Positions 43,301 through 55,941 of a stretch of 64,000 nucleotides of DNA are shown piece by piece. Source of the stretch: Anisakis pegreffii. Lineage: Eukaryota; Nematoda; Chromadorea; Rhabditida; Anisakidae. The first letter of the stretch is position 1, and each line of letters begins with the position of its first letter. Location of the stretch: the NCBI GenBank assembly GCA_035041965.1, contig JAPYMA010000311.1:110059-174058 (forward strand). Direction: 5' to 3'. The notes under the pieces are model-generated. The model searched no databases. It worked only from the letters and a program-made list of their open reading frames with translations, and was not told the origin of the DNA. A program made the position numbers and the translations under genes.

Positions 43301-46300
43301 AGTTATATATTCTACACGCTCAGGAGGCGCCTTCAAGCCATTCAATTGCAGGTTTGTTCTGGCATCGACCAGTGTTCATTTCGTTGAATACCTTGAAGTA
43401 CGTTATTCATCGTCTTTATTCTTCATCGCGTGAAGATTTAAGCAAGCAAAAAAGTGTCGAATTCATCATGCAATTCAATAGACTTCTTAAAATAAACACA
43501 GAAACTCATAATTTCTTCATCTTCATAGGCTTTCATAAATATGCATTCTTGAATTTTGCTAAACAGAATTTTTTGTCTTGCAATATTGCGAGATATTCGA
43601 GAATTTTCATCGTTCTCTAGCAAATATCCGAAAAAAATGGAACTCCGAGAACAGAAGTCTTTCCTCAGGTTACGTTGCGTTTTGAGATTTGATTAATCGT
43701 CGTTCCATCGGGTTCGAACGAATTCAGAGAGAATATGGTATGGATATACGACTGAAGTTTGGTGAACGAATTGAACGAGAGAAAACTCATCAGTTAAAAC
43801 GAATTAAACAAATCTTCCGTGGAATGACGGTCTATCCATTGAATGGATGACTGAATTATTGTGTATTTCGCTGTCTAATCACGTAGGTAAAACCGTGAAG
43901 AGACCAAACAGCATTTAGATATTAAAGCTCAGCAAATACGCTTATTGCACAGAAATGATGTACTCCTTCAACAATTAACATTCCAAACAGCATTGCAAAT
44001 TTGCTTTTTTTTTCTCACACGCGCTGTTCATTGTCGTTATTTTCAATGGAAACATGAATGTCATTCAGATTTCTTGCAAGATTTTGATCAAACATGCAAT
44101 TCATTTGTTTCGATTCCAAAATGCTGATTTCACAAGAGACCAACGACCAAACTTATCAGTGGTTCTGAATTGATAGAACCTCTCGTTAAATTCGGTAAAT
44201 GAATAGTTTAATTTAGCCTATAAACCAACTGGATTCTTTCAGATGCCATTGTCAATGATATGGGCCATACGGATACTTTTTTACAGGAAATGGCTGGAGG
44301 TCAGTTTGTTGGTTTTGGTGCCGATGTCGGCAATATAGCAAATTCAGCGATTCAAACCGTTATTGGAGTGGCGCCGAGGAATCGAAATGCGATCAGTTGG
44401 GAGAAGCCACTGTTGAAGAAAATCGAAGAGACGGCCGCAGAGCATGCCAGCTCGTTGAATGAAAGTGATCGAGAACAGGTTTGCTCTATTTTTACGATGC
44501 AATTGCCTCCAATGAGCTTGGTTTGAATCCCATCTGTACTCATCCCTCAGAGGTGTTCAACACATTTCAAATGAAATTCGAAATTAAAGTTCAATTTAAG
44601 TATCAAAACCGAATTCTTTACCGAGCAGTTACCAGTCTGGCCACTCTTATCCGTGAACAACATCCAATCATATAGCTTAACGATGCCGCATTGTTATAAA
44701 ATCTTACACTGTGTTACAATGTTGCAATCACATTCTGCGTCCAGTAATTAATGGTTAATATTGATAAATCACAGCTGCAAACGATTCTCGAATGTGGACA
44801 ACCCTCGTCGAGTGGTTCTCAAGATGTCGGGCAATTCGATGAAGAACCTGAAAGGCCACCATCGGTATTGCTCGAAGCAGTAACACTGAACGCAAACGCG
44901 ACTGAGTCTGATATGTTTTCACGAGGTTTACGAGTGCCTCGACCTATCTATGTGAAGCAGTTAGTGGTTTTGAGATTTTTTTTTGCATACTTTGAGATTT
45001 TTTTTTGCATATTCTTATGCAATCTCGAGTACCAATTAGAAATGTCATAGTTTCATCGGAGAATATGTCCTAGCCTCTCATAGTCATGAGGACTTACTAA
45101 TCATGCCGTGATCAAGCATTACATGTGTCACCAGTATCTCACAGTTTCTTGCTACCTGATCAACTATATCCAATTATATCAACTATATCCACCAATTCAT
45201 TAGATCAATCGTTTTGCTTATGTAGGTCATGATTAGTTGATTGCAATTCCTTTTATTATCAATGCGTTAGAGTGTATCTTCTATAGTATGGGTCGACGGT
45301 TTTCGGATGCCGTACAAACGATGTCTCAACGAAGTCATCCAAAGTTTATCGCTCAAGGCGGTGTGGTGAAGACCTTAAGGCGATACTCCTATCAGCCTCA
45401 ATCGAATGCGCCAAGAAACAGTGAGGATCACCCGATCAATATGCGCCATGTTTGTCATAAACTTCATCTTCTTTCATTTTTTCGCCGCATAACGAACGCT
45501 TGAGTTTCCTTTTTGTTTTTTCTCATGTGTGCTTTTTTTTTAAAGTTTCCTCTCATTTTGATGCTCAATGCACAAATTGCATTGCTCAATTGAAATTCTT
45601 TGAAACTACTGCTGGCTGAACGTTCTATCATTTACGTTCAGAGAACTTGATTGAATTCACTTATAAGTTCCGCACTTGTTCATTCTCAATTCCCAGTCAT
45701 TTCTCCACTCCAGCTATAATTTTAATTTCCGCTTGTTCGCGTAGGATTTTATTAACGATAAGCTTTGATCAACTGTCAATGAAATTCTTATTCTGTGACG
45801 TATGAGTCTAGTTGATTTTCAACCATCAACAGCCCAAAAAAATACGGATAAAACATGAAAGAATACGCTTAATTGTGAAATCGTGAGATAAAAGTGAATG
45901 GAAACTGAGTGTAAGTGGAACAAAAATCAATTAGGCTGTACATGTTAAACGACACTATGGACAATTGTGCAGTGCACATTTCAAAAAGTGATCAGTTAGG
46001 CTCTAATCGCTTCTGCAATGCTGTCATTTTTTGCGTAGATATCATAAATTCATCAATTTCATGATGGCAACAAGAGCAACGGACGAGTTCATTTTTGTGT
46101 TCAACGAATGACAAACCACGAACGATGTCATAAAATATTCATGAAAATGAAACACTAGAGCACTCTGAAGTGAAATAACTGTCAACTCGTTTGTTGAATG
46201 CATTAATCGTAAAAAACTACCCATGCAATGATATGCAAAACAAGACTGAATTGTCAAGACGATTTAAGAGGGTCCCTTCAATTCAGGAAAAGAAACGAAT

Positions 46301-48994
46301 GCGACGATTATCGGAGATTATCTCAGAATGGGAACGGCCCAGTCGAGCGTCACTATCGCATATGTACAGTTTGGCGAGACGAGAGTCAGTCTATATTGCG
46401 AGAAAAAAATTGGCCGGGTTAAAGGTTAGCCGAGATGTTCTCATCGAAAATGGTTTTCACAGTGATGCTGAAAGTTTATGATCACTCAGATCGCTTAACA
46501 TTTACAGACGTCTGATCGACATTATAAGTGATTACTGCATCTTATGGATTCGATCTGCAGGTGATAATTATAAGTGTTTCAGGATTGGGCACTAGATTTG
46601 CTTGCAAAATTGCGCTCAAAACAAGGTATTGCGATAAGGCGTGAAACGAGAGCCACGAAATTGGTTGCTACTGTTATGGGTATGCGGCTGTTGTTGAGCC
46701 ATTTGAAATTTTGCACATTTCCAACATCATCTTTTGCTTGGTTGAATAAAATTCACTGATTGCTCATCCAGGTGCACCTATATCTTCTCATCGGGTGGAT
46801 TAATGACTGATTATGAAAAATTCTTCACCCAACCATATTATACAAAATCTCTTGTTCCCCTGCATTGCCTGCTGTAAAAATATCTTCGAGATTACAAATT
46901 CTGATTGAAGTGGAAGAATATATGGACGATAACGACATAGAATAAAACAGCACCCAGTTCATTATAACCACAAACATTACGATCATAGCCAAACTTATGG
47001 TCATAGTTGGATGCTTTTAGTTGTATTTCTGGTTTGCTGGTTACCATTCTTCACGCTCAACACGATCAAGGTGTACAAACTAATGTTTAGTAGTTGGCAA
47101 ACTGATTTGGAAGTCTGGTTCCATTGGTTAACAGCTCTTGGATACTTGAATTCATCGCTAAATTTCTTCATCTATTCGGCGATCAATCAAGTTAGTGGGT
47201 CATTCAGTCAATCGCGTAATTTCATCGCAGTCCAACCAGTCGTATCTTTTCGACTTATTCGAAATCCTATGAATTGGCTTCCAACTACTTCCAACTTACA
47301 AGTATTCCTTAAAATAACATTTTCACATTTCATTGAATACCTATCTATCAGTATCTTACAGAAGTTCCGTTCAAGTTTCCGGCGTTTGTTGAAATATAAA
47401 CGAGCTAAAAGAGAGCAAACCAAATGGATGTGTCCACCGCCAAAGAGTTCCACTTCTCGAAAGTGCCGATATTGTTCCTGTGGACCGTTCCAGAAAATTG
47501 CAAACCATCACAGTTTTGATCCGTCTACATCGTCAAGGTATCATATGTGGTTCCTTCGATGAATTACCCGTCATGAATCCATAAATGTATTTACAAATAG
47601 AAATCACTGTGGTTGTACGCATGTCGTACTGGTGCTTATTCAGGTCAGACGAATCTCTTGTGCTTCCAGCAGTAACGAATTCGAGGTCAGAGACAAAGCA
47701 TGAACATTAATGGGCTTTGTTATGTGATCTATTGATGTGGATCATTTGTACTTACTTAGGAAATCATTGTGCATTGATTGATGCCGTGTAACGTGCCAAA
47801 TTTTCCCAATTGCAAATATTCTACCCGAGTTTACAGAAACCAATAATTTTGTTTGTTGATGATTCAAGAATTGCTGCATTTCTGGTGTTTTGAAATCAGC
47901 AAAAACCTATACGTTTTACTGTTCGTCATTGCATGATGCCAATGTCAACGATCCATTTGTTACCTAATATCTCTTATTGTTAGTTACTGCATCATTTTGC
48001 AATGATGGTAACCGAATAAATTTTGATTCTAACAAATATTGGTTTTGCTGCAATCATTAATAGTCAAAATTGGAAGATTTGTCGATTCCATCCCGTTCCA
48101 AGTGAACCGGATTTTTCCATTCGGTTACCATCAACAGTCGACCGGTCATTTGTCTGCTCCCTAAACTGCTATCCGCGATCATATAACCACCCACCCGCAA
48201 TTAACGATTGCTATGATGGTTGCTATGTACAGCTAATTGCATGGACCGTTTCCCGTGATTCTAGACTTACTGATGATGATGACTGCAGATTGCCGGGTCG
48301 AAATGTATCAGTGAAGAAGCCTGAAATCGTTATAAACGAAGTCACCACGTCGGCAAATCGAATCTCGATCTCAGCTGGGGGAATCACAACAATAAGGTGT
48401 TGTTCTTTTGATCTTCTCACATCTGTCATGATCGTTTTGGTCTACCAGTATACGGTTGTCCCAATTCATAGCCACATTAATCACTGAACTGAGGTTTTGT
48501 GATCCTAACTAGGCCATTTATAGCGTTACCGTTAATTTATACCGTTTGTACCGTTAATCAGGCCAATTAATCAGGCTATACCATATTAATCGTAATCAGA
48601 CCATTTGTACGGTTCACGTAATTTGGTTGGTCGAATTGCATTCATTCGAGATGTAGTTTTCAGCGCTCGAAAATCAGGAGTCCAATACTCTCCCCATTTA
48701 TCGTCTTCAAATCTACCAGATATAGTGCATTTTCATCATCTATTCATCATCTATTCATTCAACCTATCACCGTTTCATTTCAGACGTACCTCTGACGAGA
48801 GCTCCTTTCGTCGATCATCATCCGAACACGCTGTCGTTGGTTTCCATTCGCCATTATGTGACAGCGGTGATGATGCTGCCTCAAACTCACGTCGAAGCTC
48901 AAGCTTCAGCAACAGTTCGAATTCGGTTCGTGCTCAAAGCAAACAAGAAACGACAACTGCCTTAATTCATGATCAGGTGGAAATATTTGTATGA
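40383..48994 (+). CDS. D2-like dopamine / biogenic amine receptor (GPCR)
   Basis: Class A seven-transmembrane amine receptor, probably Gi/o-coupled by its long third loop and short-tail ancestry. My exons: 40383-40658, 41822-41934, 42801-42913, 43167-43351, 43728-43818, 44243-44478, 44775-44959, 45287-45449, 46245-46424, 46583-46679, 47021-47190, 47362-47537, 48289-48396 and 48784-48994. They total 2304 nt and 767 residues with consistent phases. Landmarks are N49 (1.50), D77 (2.50), C105 pairing with C185, amine-binding D112 (3.32), DRL at 129-131, S196/S197 (5.42/5.43), CWLPFF at 552-557 and TM7 LGYLNSSLNFFIY. A200 replaces the third TM5 serine, and F replaces the NPxxY proline. Loop 3 runs about 315 residues over six exons. 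N17 is a glycosylation site. An in-frame stop just before ATG 40383 fixes the start. Exon 5's donor and the tail exons are least sure. The closest worm types are DOP-2/DOP-3. Confidence 0.85.
40843..41563 (+). mobile_element. hAT-like element in receptor intron 1, with 8-bp target duplication
   Basis: It starts CAACGGTTCTCACG and ends GATGAAAACCACTG. The ends are imperfect terminal inverted repeats, with about 10 of 14 positions paired. It is flanked by ACTTACAC (40835-40842) and CCTTACAC (41564-41571), a 7-of-8 match fitting the 8-bp duplications of hAT elements. Inside, 41242-41385 is a 47-codon open frame beginning MNEKLSKENTSGDKCYESDC, conserved in the copy at 23.8 kb. No transposase catalytic domain is present, so it is a 721-bp non-autonomous derivative. 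Confidence 0.7.
47538..48783 (+). other. Receptor tail intron region containing an in-frame 108-nt exon
   Basis: Between receptor exons at 47362-47537 and 48784-48994 (both joining in phase 2) lies 48289-48396. It is preceded by GACTGCAG and followed by GTGTTG, opens and closes in phase 2, and is exactly 36 codons (RLPGRNVSVKKPEIVINEVT and on). The protein stays in frame with or without it, so it may be constitutive or a cassette. A wider open frame of 154 codons (48023-48487) covers it. Confidence 0.6.
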
Positions 48995-51900
48995 AACGAC
49001 AATCAAGGATTCCCCAGCAGCACGGCGTGTACTTCTAATCCATTCACAGAATCGTTTATCTGGTTTCCTGATCCTGAATCTCCATCATCCCCTCCTCCAT
49101 CCTCATTGTATGATATTTGATTAAGACCAAATGCTTATATCTGATCAGAATCTACTGTGTTGAAGCCACATTTCGAATGCATCTATCAGTGCATGATTTG
49201 AGATCACTTCAATCGTTTTTATTCCATGAAATCAGTTTAGACTGGTGAGATTATCCTCTTTGTGTATGGTGAAGAAATGTTTCAGGCCTTGCAGTAGTGT
49301 TCGTGTAATTAGTGATCAAGAATGTTTGTTACATTCCAAATGTAGTCAGTCCACTCATTCATATGTTTCCTCATATTGGCCCTTTGTTATTTTTGTGCAG
49401 TTATTTGTTTAGTCTTGAATCTCTTCATTGTGTGAAACTTTAAACTGTTTAAAGAGGAAATAGGATATTCAATAGATCGCATGCTTATGTAATGCTCCAA
49501 GCATGCATGTAGCATCAATACGCCCCAGTCACAGTCTGATTCTGTTTTTCTCTATTTGCACAATCGCCATACTAGCTCCCGATCGCTGTATGAAACTAGC
49601 TACAATACGAATCGTAACCATCTGTCATGAATGAAAAGGCTTCATGTGGTTTATATCCTAATTCTGGGGATTGTTCGCCGATAATATTTAGGAATAAGCA
49701 AGGGTTTTATCAATATTCAGTAGGTTTTCATTTAAGCAGTTCCCTGAACTCTCCGGGATTGATGTAACTGAGTGCTTCCGTTACAATTTAGAACAATGAC
49801 GCTGTCTGAGAAGGCATTTACTCACATTTATTTGTGCATAATCGTTTTTTGCTGTTATCAATGTTGTTGTTTTCTTGAGACTCTCTGTATGATCTGATCA
49901 ATCTTATTTAATACGGGTATTATGAATTGTTTCTGTTATTGTAGGTAATGTATTGATTATGTGATCGGTATTAGTTGTACTGTAATAATCAAGCATTTTC
50001 GAGAAACCTCGTTGGTACTGTCAAAGAATATTCGATTCATATTGAATCCGAGAATCATATTACTATAAACTCAAACAGTCCGAAAAAACGTTATCACCGT
50101 TCTGTTGCTATTGCCGACTGTTTGTTCGTGTTCTTTTCCCGCTGTCTAGTTCAACTATATCCATGCAAGAGTGTGATGCATGTTTGTAATACTGAATGAG
50201 ATTTTCCCCGTTCCTGTCGGATATCCTTCTCAAGTTGAACTCATTACGACGATGACGGCTTTGAAAGGAGATCAAACGGTGGATCTAAGGTCGATTTATC
50301 AGACAAATGATTTTGTACACATATGAAAGGTGAAATGTGTAGAATCATTGAAGAGTTAATACTTCGTCAATAATGTTGACATTTAAGCAAACAATGGACT
50401 GGCTGAAGGTGTGTGAGACGCATCTCGGTAGATTGTAATACCTGAAGTCTTGGTATTAAGAAAGAGCAGTCGTATGGCCGAACAAGTTCATGGAACACTG
50501 TGAACGATACTCAGGACTGATTCTCTTGTGTTTCTGTGATAATTCGAACATCATTCATTGCTCTGATACTAATGATACGGCTCTATTGCACACTCTTGAC
50601 GACTGCAAAACTGAACAATATCATCATCATAGCATACAATGCAACAATAACTGAGATCGAATGAGCATTTTGCTTAAGATATTCAGATGTTATCGAAATC
50701 TATCAGTTCAATTCGGATGTTCAATCAATTACATTGAATGCTTGTTGCAGTAAGTGAACGACAAAATTGTCATTGAAGTTGATATAGATATATCACCGAG
50801 CCCTGATTCATCGTACTAATACAATTCTGTCTGTGAATGAATAAAGGTGAATATACATGCCATGCTCTCCATCATTACCATCGATATGTTATTATCTCGA
50901 AAACACTGACTAATCATAGCGTTGCACTAATATATCAATTGTGCAGACAGTGCAAATCGAGAACCAATGGAATACTCATAATATATACCACGTATATCAC
51001 GACCTCGTTAGCATAGTCCCACAAAATCGTTCTCAAACAATAGGTCTTCAATCAGGTGAAAAGATATCTGGTCTATAATGAAATTAAAAAGATATATGAA
51101 ATGAAAATTTTCATTCCTAATCGGAGAGGAGATTATCGGTTGTTGGGCTTTCTGGAATCGTGAGCAATTGAATATGGATACCAAATTCCTGAGTGCTCAA
51201 TGAGATGATTGATAAAAAAGAATAAAAAAAGAAGTAGTGAGATAACTTCAAAAAGAATTTTTAGACGCAGATCTATGCAGGCGATTCTGGAAGGTCTCGA
51301 AACATCATCTAAAATAGTGTCACACAGTGCTGAATAGCGTGCAGTTCAAATGTTATGCGTTAGTGGAAGCGTAAAGATTAGCCTAAGTGTTAGCCTAATA
51401 ACACCAAGTTTGGATGTTCGCTCATGACAGTCTGTAGTTTCCGGTCGTCGAAATCTATCGCTTAGCGTGCAGGTGGCCGCGTAGACATGGTCTGTGTTCA
51501 CGTGCAGAGCAAATAAGTTTTTCACTTAAAATTTCGTTAACAACATCACATGTGATAGCGCATGAATGTGGTAGTGCAACCGAGTTTTATTTACTGCGTT
51601 GTCACCGAACGGAAACCACAACGATTCATAAGTTTCGCAATGACCAGTGGTTTTTATCGAAAGCGAAAAAAGTTGCAATGATTCGAACGTTCACGGAAAG
51701 ACTCGAGCTGATTTTCGTCATGGGGAGCCAGAGCCATGTCATGCCATCGAAAACCCGATGAACTGTGGGGCGGATGAGAATACCAGAGGTTATCTCAGAA
51801 ATGAATTTTCACTGATGAAACAGATGAATAAGTTCAAATTTTAAAGCATTCGATAAATTGATAGAGCAGAAGTTTCTCGGAGCTGAACGAGAACTGCTCG

Positions 51901-52564
51901 AATACAGATCAAAAGCGTATGCAAATGCCGTTTTGGAGCATTGGAATGAAGGTGCTTCTGCAAAGCATTTCATACTCATATCGCGCATAGACAATTTCAC
52001 AGGAGCATAAACATTAATACACTTTATGGACATGAAAATCAAATGCGCATCGATCGTATCCACTGAAAAATAAAATTTTTTTTTGAAAGGATCAAAAGGA
52101 AATTGTTTAGCACGCACATAATTGAGCGAGTGGGATTGCTGGATTCAAGGCTGCAAATATGAGGTAATAGAGATTGAGTTTTTTCGTTTGCATTGTTCAT
52201 TTGAATTGAAAAGCAGAATAAAGTTGTCGTAAACAGCAAAATTTATAAATTGTGGCTGTTGGCATGTTCATGAACACTCTCCAGACTTCACGAGCATGAC
52301 GGGATGGAATTATGCGTACAGACTGGATTGCACGATTGGTTCGAATAGAAAATTGATAAAATTAGCATTTGAATACCAAAAATCTTCAGTAGCTATTCAT
52401 ATTTTCACACAGTTCGACTAAACGGGAGCAATGAAGTCAGTGAATGTGTTATCAATACTCATAAGGAACGACGACATCACAGAAACAGTAGAAAAATAAT
52501 GATAACTTTCAATAAATTTGAATGAATAAAACAATTTCTTCAACAACGCCATCATCGACGTGTT
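48995..52564. other. Intergenic, receptor to transthyretin-like gene
   Basis: The two genes converge here. A stretch after a CACAG at 49048 reads SFIWFPDPESPSSPPPSSLY to a stop and looks coding-like, but its phase does not match the receptor's last donor candidate. Open frames at 51552-51844 (plus) and 51809-52239 (minus) match no family. Confidence 0.5.
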
Positions 52565-53426
52565 TCAGTGAAAGCAATCTGTTTTAGAGTGTTTGTATTT
52601 GAGTGACATTTCCAAAGTACCAAATTCATAAGTTCTCGCTGCATGCTTTCCTCTTGAGACGTATTCTTTTGGTACCCAAAACGTTAGCTTCTTCGGGCAA
52701 ATCTTCTTTATCATCAGTATCTGCAAACAAGTAATAATATGCCTATAGTGTGTCCTTAATTTTGCTAGAACATTCATTTGAAAAGGATTTCTGTGTCGAT
52801 AATGTGAACGACGATGATTCTGTTTGATGTGGAGCGTACCTTTTTGAGGAAATTTTTCTTCTCTTGAGAGCCACATCTGTGGTAAATATTCAATTTCGGA
52901 TCAATTGTAAAGAACTCGGCTGTGTGTCCTTCAAGAGTGAAATACCCATTCATATCTGTTTCTCCACTGGCCATAAGATCGTCTGAATCAATGCCTGCAA
53001 GAAAACGAACAACTCGTTACAGGAAAGACATGAAAATGAAGACCAGCGCGAGATAATAACAGTTTTGCTCCGCTTTCAAATTTTCCTCAAAATAGTGGTG
53101 GTGAAACAGTAATCGTATAGCCGCAGAGAAACCCATTGCATTAGCGCAATAATGTGGCGACGTGAACCCGTAGAGCAGCTTTCAACTCGATTCATATTGA
53201 TCAAAAACTATCGAAAGATCAAACCAAAATGCTGATATTTGTGGTGTTGAAAGCAAGCAAGAGCGCAATTACCTCTATCATTATCGTATAGCTTCACAAG
53301 CGTTTTTCTCATCGGTTGACCATGACACACCAAACGACCGTGAACTCTAGCCGACTGTTGGAAACCAATGTGGAAAGCATCCGCGAATAGCACAGAACAA
53401 CACAAAATAATCAGAAACGTGCGCAT
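52565..53426 (-). CDS. Transthyretin-like family (TTR) secreted protein
   Basis: Nematode-expanded secreted family with a transthyretin-like beta-sandwich; one C. elegans member bridges apoptotic cells to phagocytes, while most roles are unknown. Three minus-strand exons: 53426-53273, 52994-52840 and 52720-52565, totalling 465 nt and 154 residues, the usual family length. Residues 1-17 are a signal peptide (MRTFLIILCCSVLFADA). The family core follows: ARVHGRLVCHGQP, then VKLYDNDRGIDSDDLMASGE, TDMNGYFTLEGHTAE, KLNIYHRC, and the late strand VPKEYVSRGKHA leading to FGTLEM. The terminal CFH keeps the usual C-terminal cysteine. Splice sites are good (TTGCAG twice). It converges with the receptor gene, and the space upstream holds the satellite edge. 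Confidence 0.93.
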
Positions 53427-55090
53427 AGTGAATCTGAATTAAATTCATAATTTAAAACACTGCGATCCTTCCTGAAACATTAACACTTTACAAAGATGCC
53501 GTAAAAAAAACGTTCTATGCTTGAGAGTAGATAGCGTGACAGTTCAGAAGCACCAATTCAAACGTGTTGCAAACTGAAAACATCGAAGTGAACTAGGCTA
53601 AGAATAGCTCTAGGCTCAATCTAATATGTGGACTCAGACTACTGGTTAGTGCCAGCCTTAAGTTCAAGCTCAGGACACATTTCCATCCTACGGCATCCAT
53701 CAATGTTTCAATTAGCTTTTCGGAATGTGACACATTCAAGCGACCAAAATATCAGGCAATTCGACTATGCTATGAAAGTCATAACAACCATCAATTTCGC
53801 AGTAAAAGTTTGCAATTAAACAAGGAATTTATATGGATAAATAGAGCATAAACGCTACGTACTGGTTCGGACAACAATGAGAAGCTTTAGGTACCATTGA
53901 TTTCTGTATTCAGGCAACATATGGACGAAAATTTTTAGTTGGAATTTGAATAATCTTCTGACTAGCCACAGCAATAATCAGTCATATTTGCTGAAAAACC
54001 CTGATCAAAATGCACATATTTAATTAAGTGAATCATGTTCGTTGAGCCACAACGTAACCAGATTGATAACGGAATATTTGCTAGCAACCAAATTGAATAG
54101 GATTGATTCACTGATTCGTTAGCATATTAGTTCAGTATGGATGTGAGGATTACATATGTAAAGAGTCAAGAGTTATGTAGGAAGTTAAACCATCGATGTA
54201 ACGATTGATTTCAGCTAGATAACAGAAATCTGCCAGCTGTGACAAATGAATGATGTTGTTTGAGACCAACTCTCAGGTTCCTTTTTCCTATGGCTTGATT
54301 TATTTTGCAATCATGCATCAAGCCAATTCATGTAGCGGTACAAAAATAATTTCGTCAACGTTTTGCAAATTGCTCTCTCGATTGATGCTAAGCCGTGTAC
54401 TTTTAAGCATACTTGTTAGATGTTCAGCTTCACGCGTTTCACTAATGCTATGGTACAGTACAACAGCTGAAATCATATGCGGTTCAAGCAGTGCTTAACT
54501 TTGAATGATCAAAGCTCATTCTCATTCAGCAATGAGTAGAGACAATTTGTTTTTTTTTTTAAATCATAGGGAACTGTGTATTGATTGTGAAGCTCTACTG
54601 AAATGTATCCATCACGAATAGTTTGCCTGAGAATAATATATCGATGACTAATTTATTCCATTTTCATTTTGGGATCTGCTGGCACGTACTCATCAGCAGG
54701 CCAATCATGTGATCGCGATCGTTTTGTAATCATTTGATCGACTTTCTGACATTGACTCTTCCGCTGCATGTCAAAAACGTCAATGAATAAAAGAGCTTCA
54801 TAACGCTAAAATAACACTTATTATTGCATGTAACATTCAATTGCCATTGCCTTGAAAACATCCAATGTGCATGAAGAAGGCAACAAGGAATACAGTCATC
54901 TGATTCTCCATGCATTTTGATAGAAGTCATGCTAAATTCATTGTTCCAATATCGCTGATATGGGAATATTGTTCGTTCGAATTGAAAATGGATAAACTTG
55001 GTATTCAAAAAACAGCAATCATGTAAATATCGATCTATAGTGATACAATGCACATGAATCGTTTTGTTAAATTTTGGTAAAAATCACAAT
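53427..55090. other. Upstream flank of the TTR gene, up to the satellite edge
   Basis: Contains the TTR promoter region. Short open frames only, with no supported gene. A poly-T run is present at about 54549-54561. Satellite-like sequence first becomes recognisable near 55095. Confidence 0.6.
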
Positions 55091-55941
55091 ATGTTTTTCG
55101 GAATATGGAGATTCTGCGGCATTGAATGTGGTCGAAAAATTCCCGTGTTCTGGGCAATGAACCACCCCCTATGGCATCAGGAAAATAGCTGTATCTCCTC
55201 GTAGACACAAACCCTTTCGGCGAATTTTCATTTTCAGAAAGCCGAGATTCTGCTCAATCGAACAATGTACAAACATCAATACGTTAATATACAAACTTGA
55301 GATGACGGTAAGCTTGAATGTATCAAAATTATATTTCAGTAGTAGTGTAATATTGATCTATAGTGATCAATTGCATATCAATGAGCACCTCAGCGCTTGT
55401 CGAGATAGCTTCAATAAAATAGCTATACCTCTTCAACCAAGCAATATCGCCCGACAAAATATATATTTTTCTGAATGCAGAGATTCTGCTAGATCGATTG
55501 GTGCGAAGAAATTGATACCTTACTGGTCAAAGCTGAGGGTACGGTAGGCCTGAATGAACCAACCCCTATGGCATCTGGAAAATAGCTATATCTCCTCGTA
55601 GAGACAGAACTTTTCGGCTTATTTTCATTTTCAGAAAGCCGAGATTCTGCTCAATCGAGCAATGTAGAAACATCATTATGTTACTGGGCAAACCTGAGAA
55701 GACGGTAAGCTTGAATGTACCCATATTTCTCTATTAATGTATATTATGCATTGATCTATAGTGATCAATTGCATATCAATGAGCACCTCTGCGCTTGTCG
55801 AGATAGCTTCAATAAAATAGGTGTACTTCCCCAACTAAGCAAAATCGCTCAACAAAATATATATTTTTCTGAATGCAGAGAATCTGCTGGATCGATTGGT
55901 GCGAAGAAATTGATACCTCACTGGACAAATTGATACCTCAC
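55091..55941 (+). repeat. Divergent edge of the satellite array
   Basis: Monomer starts (TAGCTRTA-like boxes followed by CTCCTC or CTTC) fall at 55186, 55420, 55583 and 55818, spacings of 234, 163 and 235 bp. These are the same alternating long/short monomers as the main array, but with many substitutions between copies. The last short monomer is cut: GATACCTCACTG is repeated at about 55913 and 55931, and the sequence then enters the homogeneous array in the middle of a long monomer. Confidence 0.9.

Noticed and set aside
51552..52239. Open frames of 65-102 codons as a transposase remnant
   Set aside because: No catalytic motif, terminal repeat or second copy was seen in the window.
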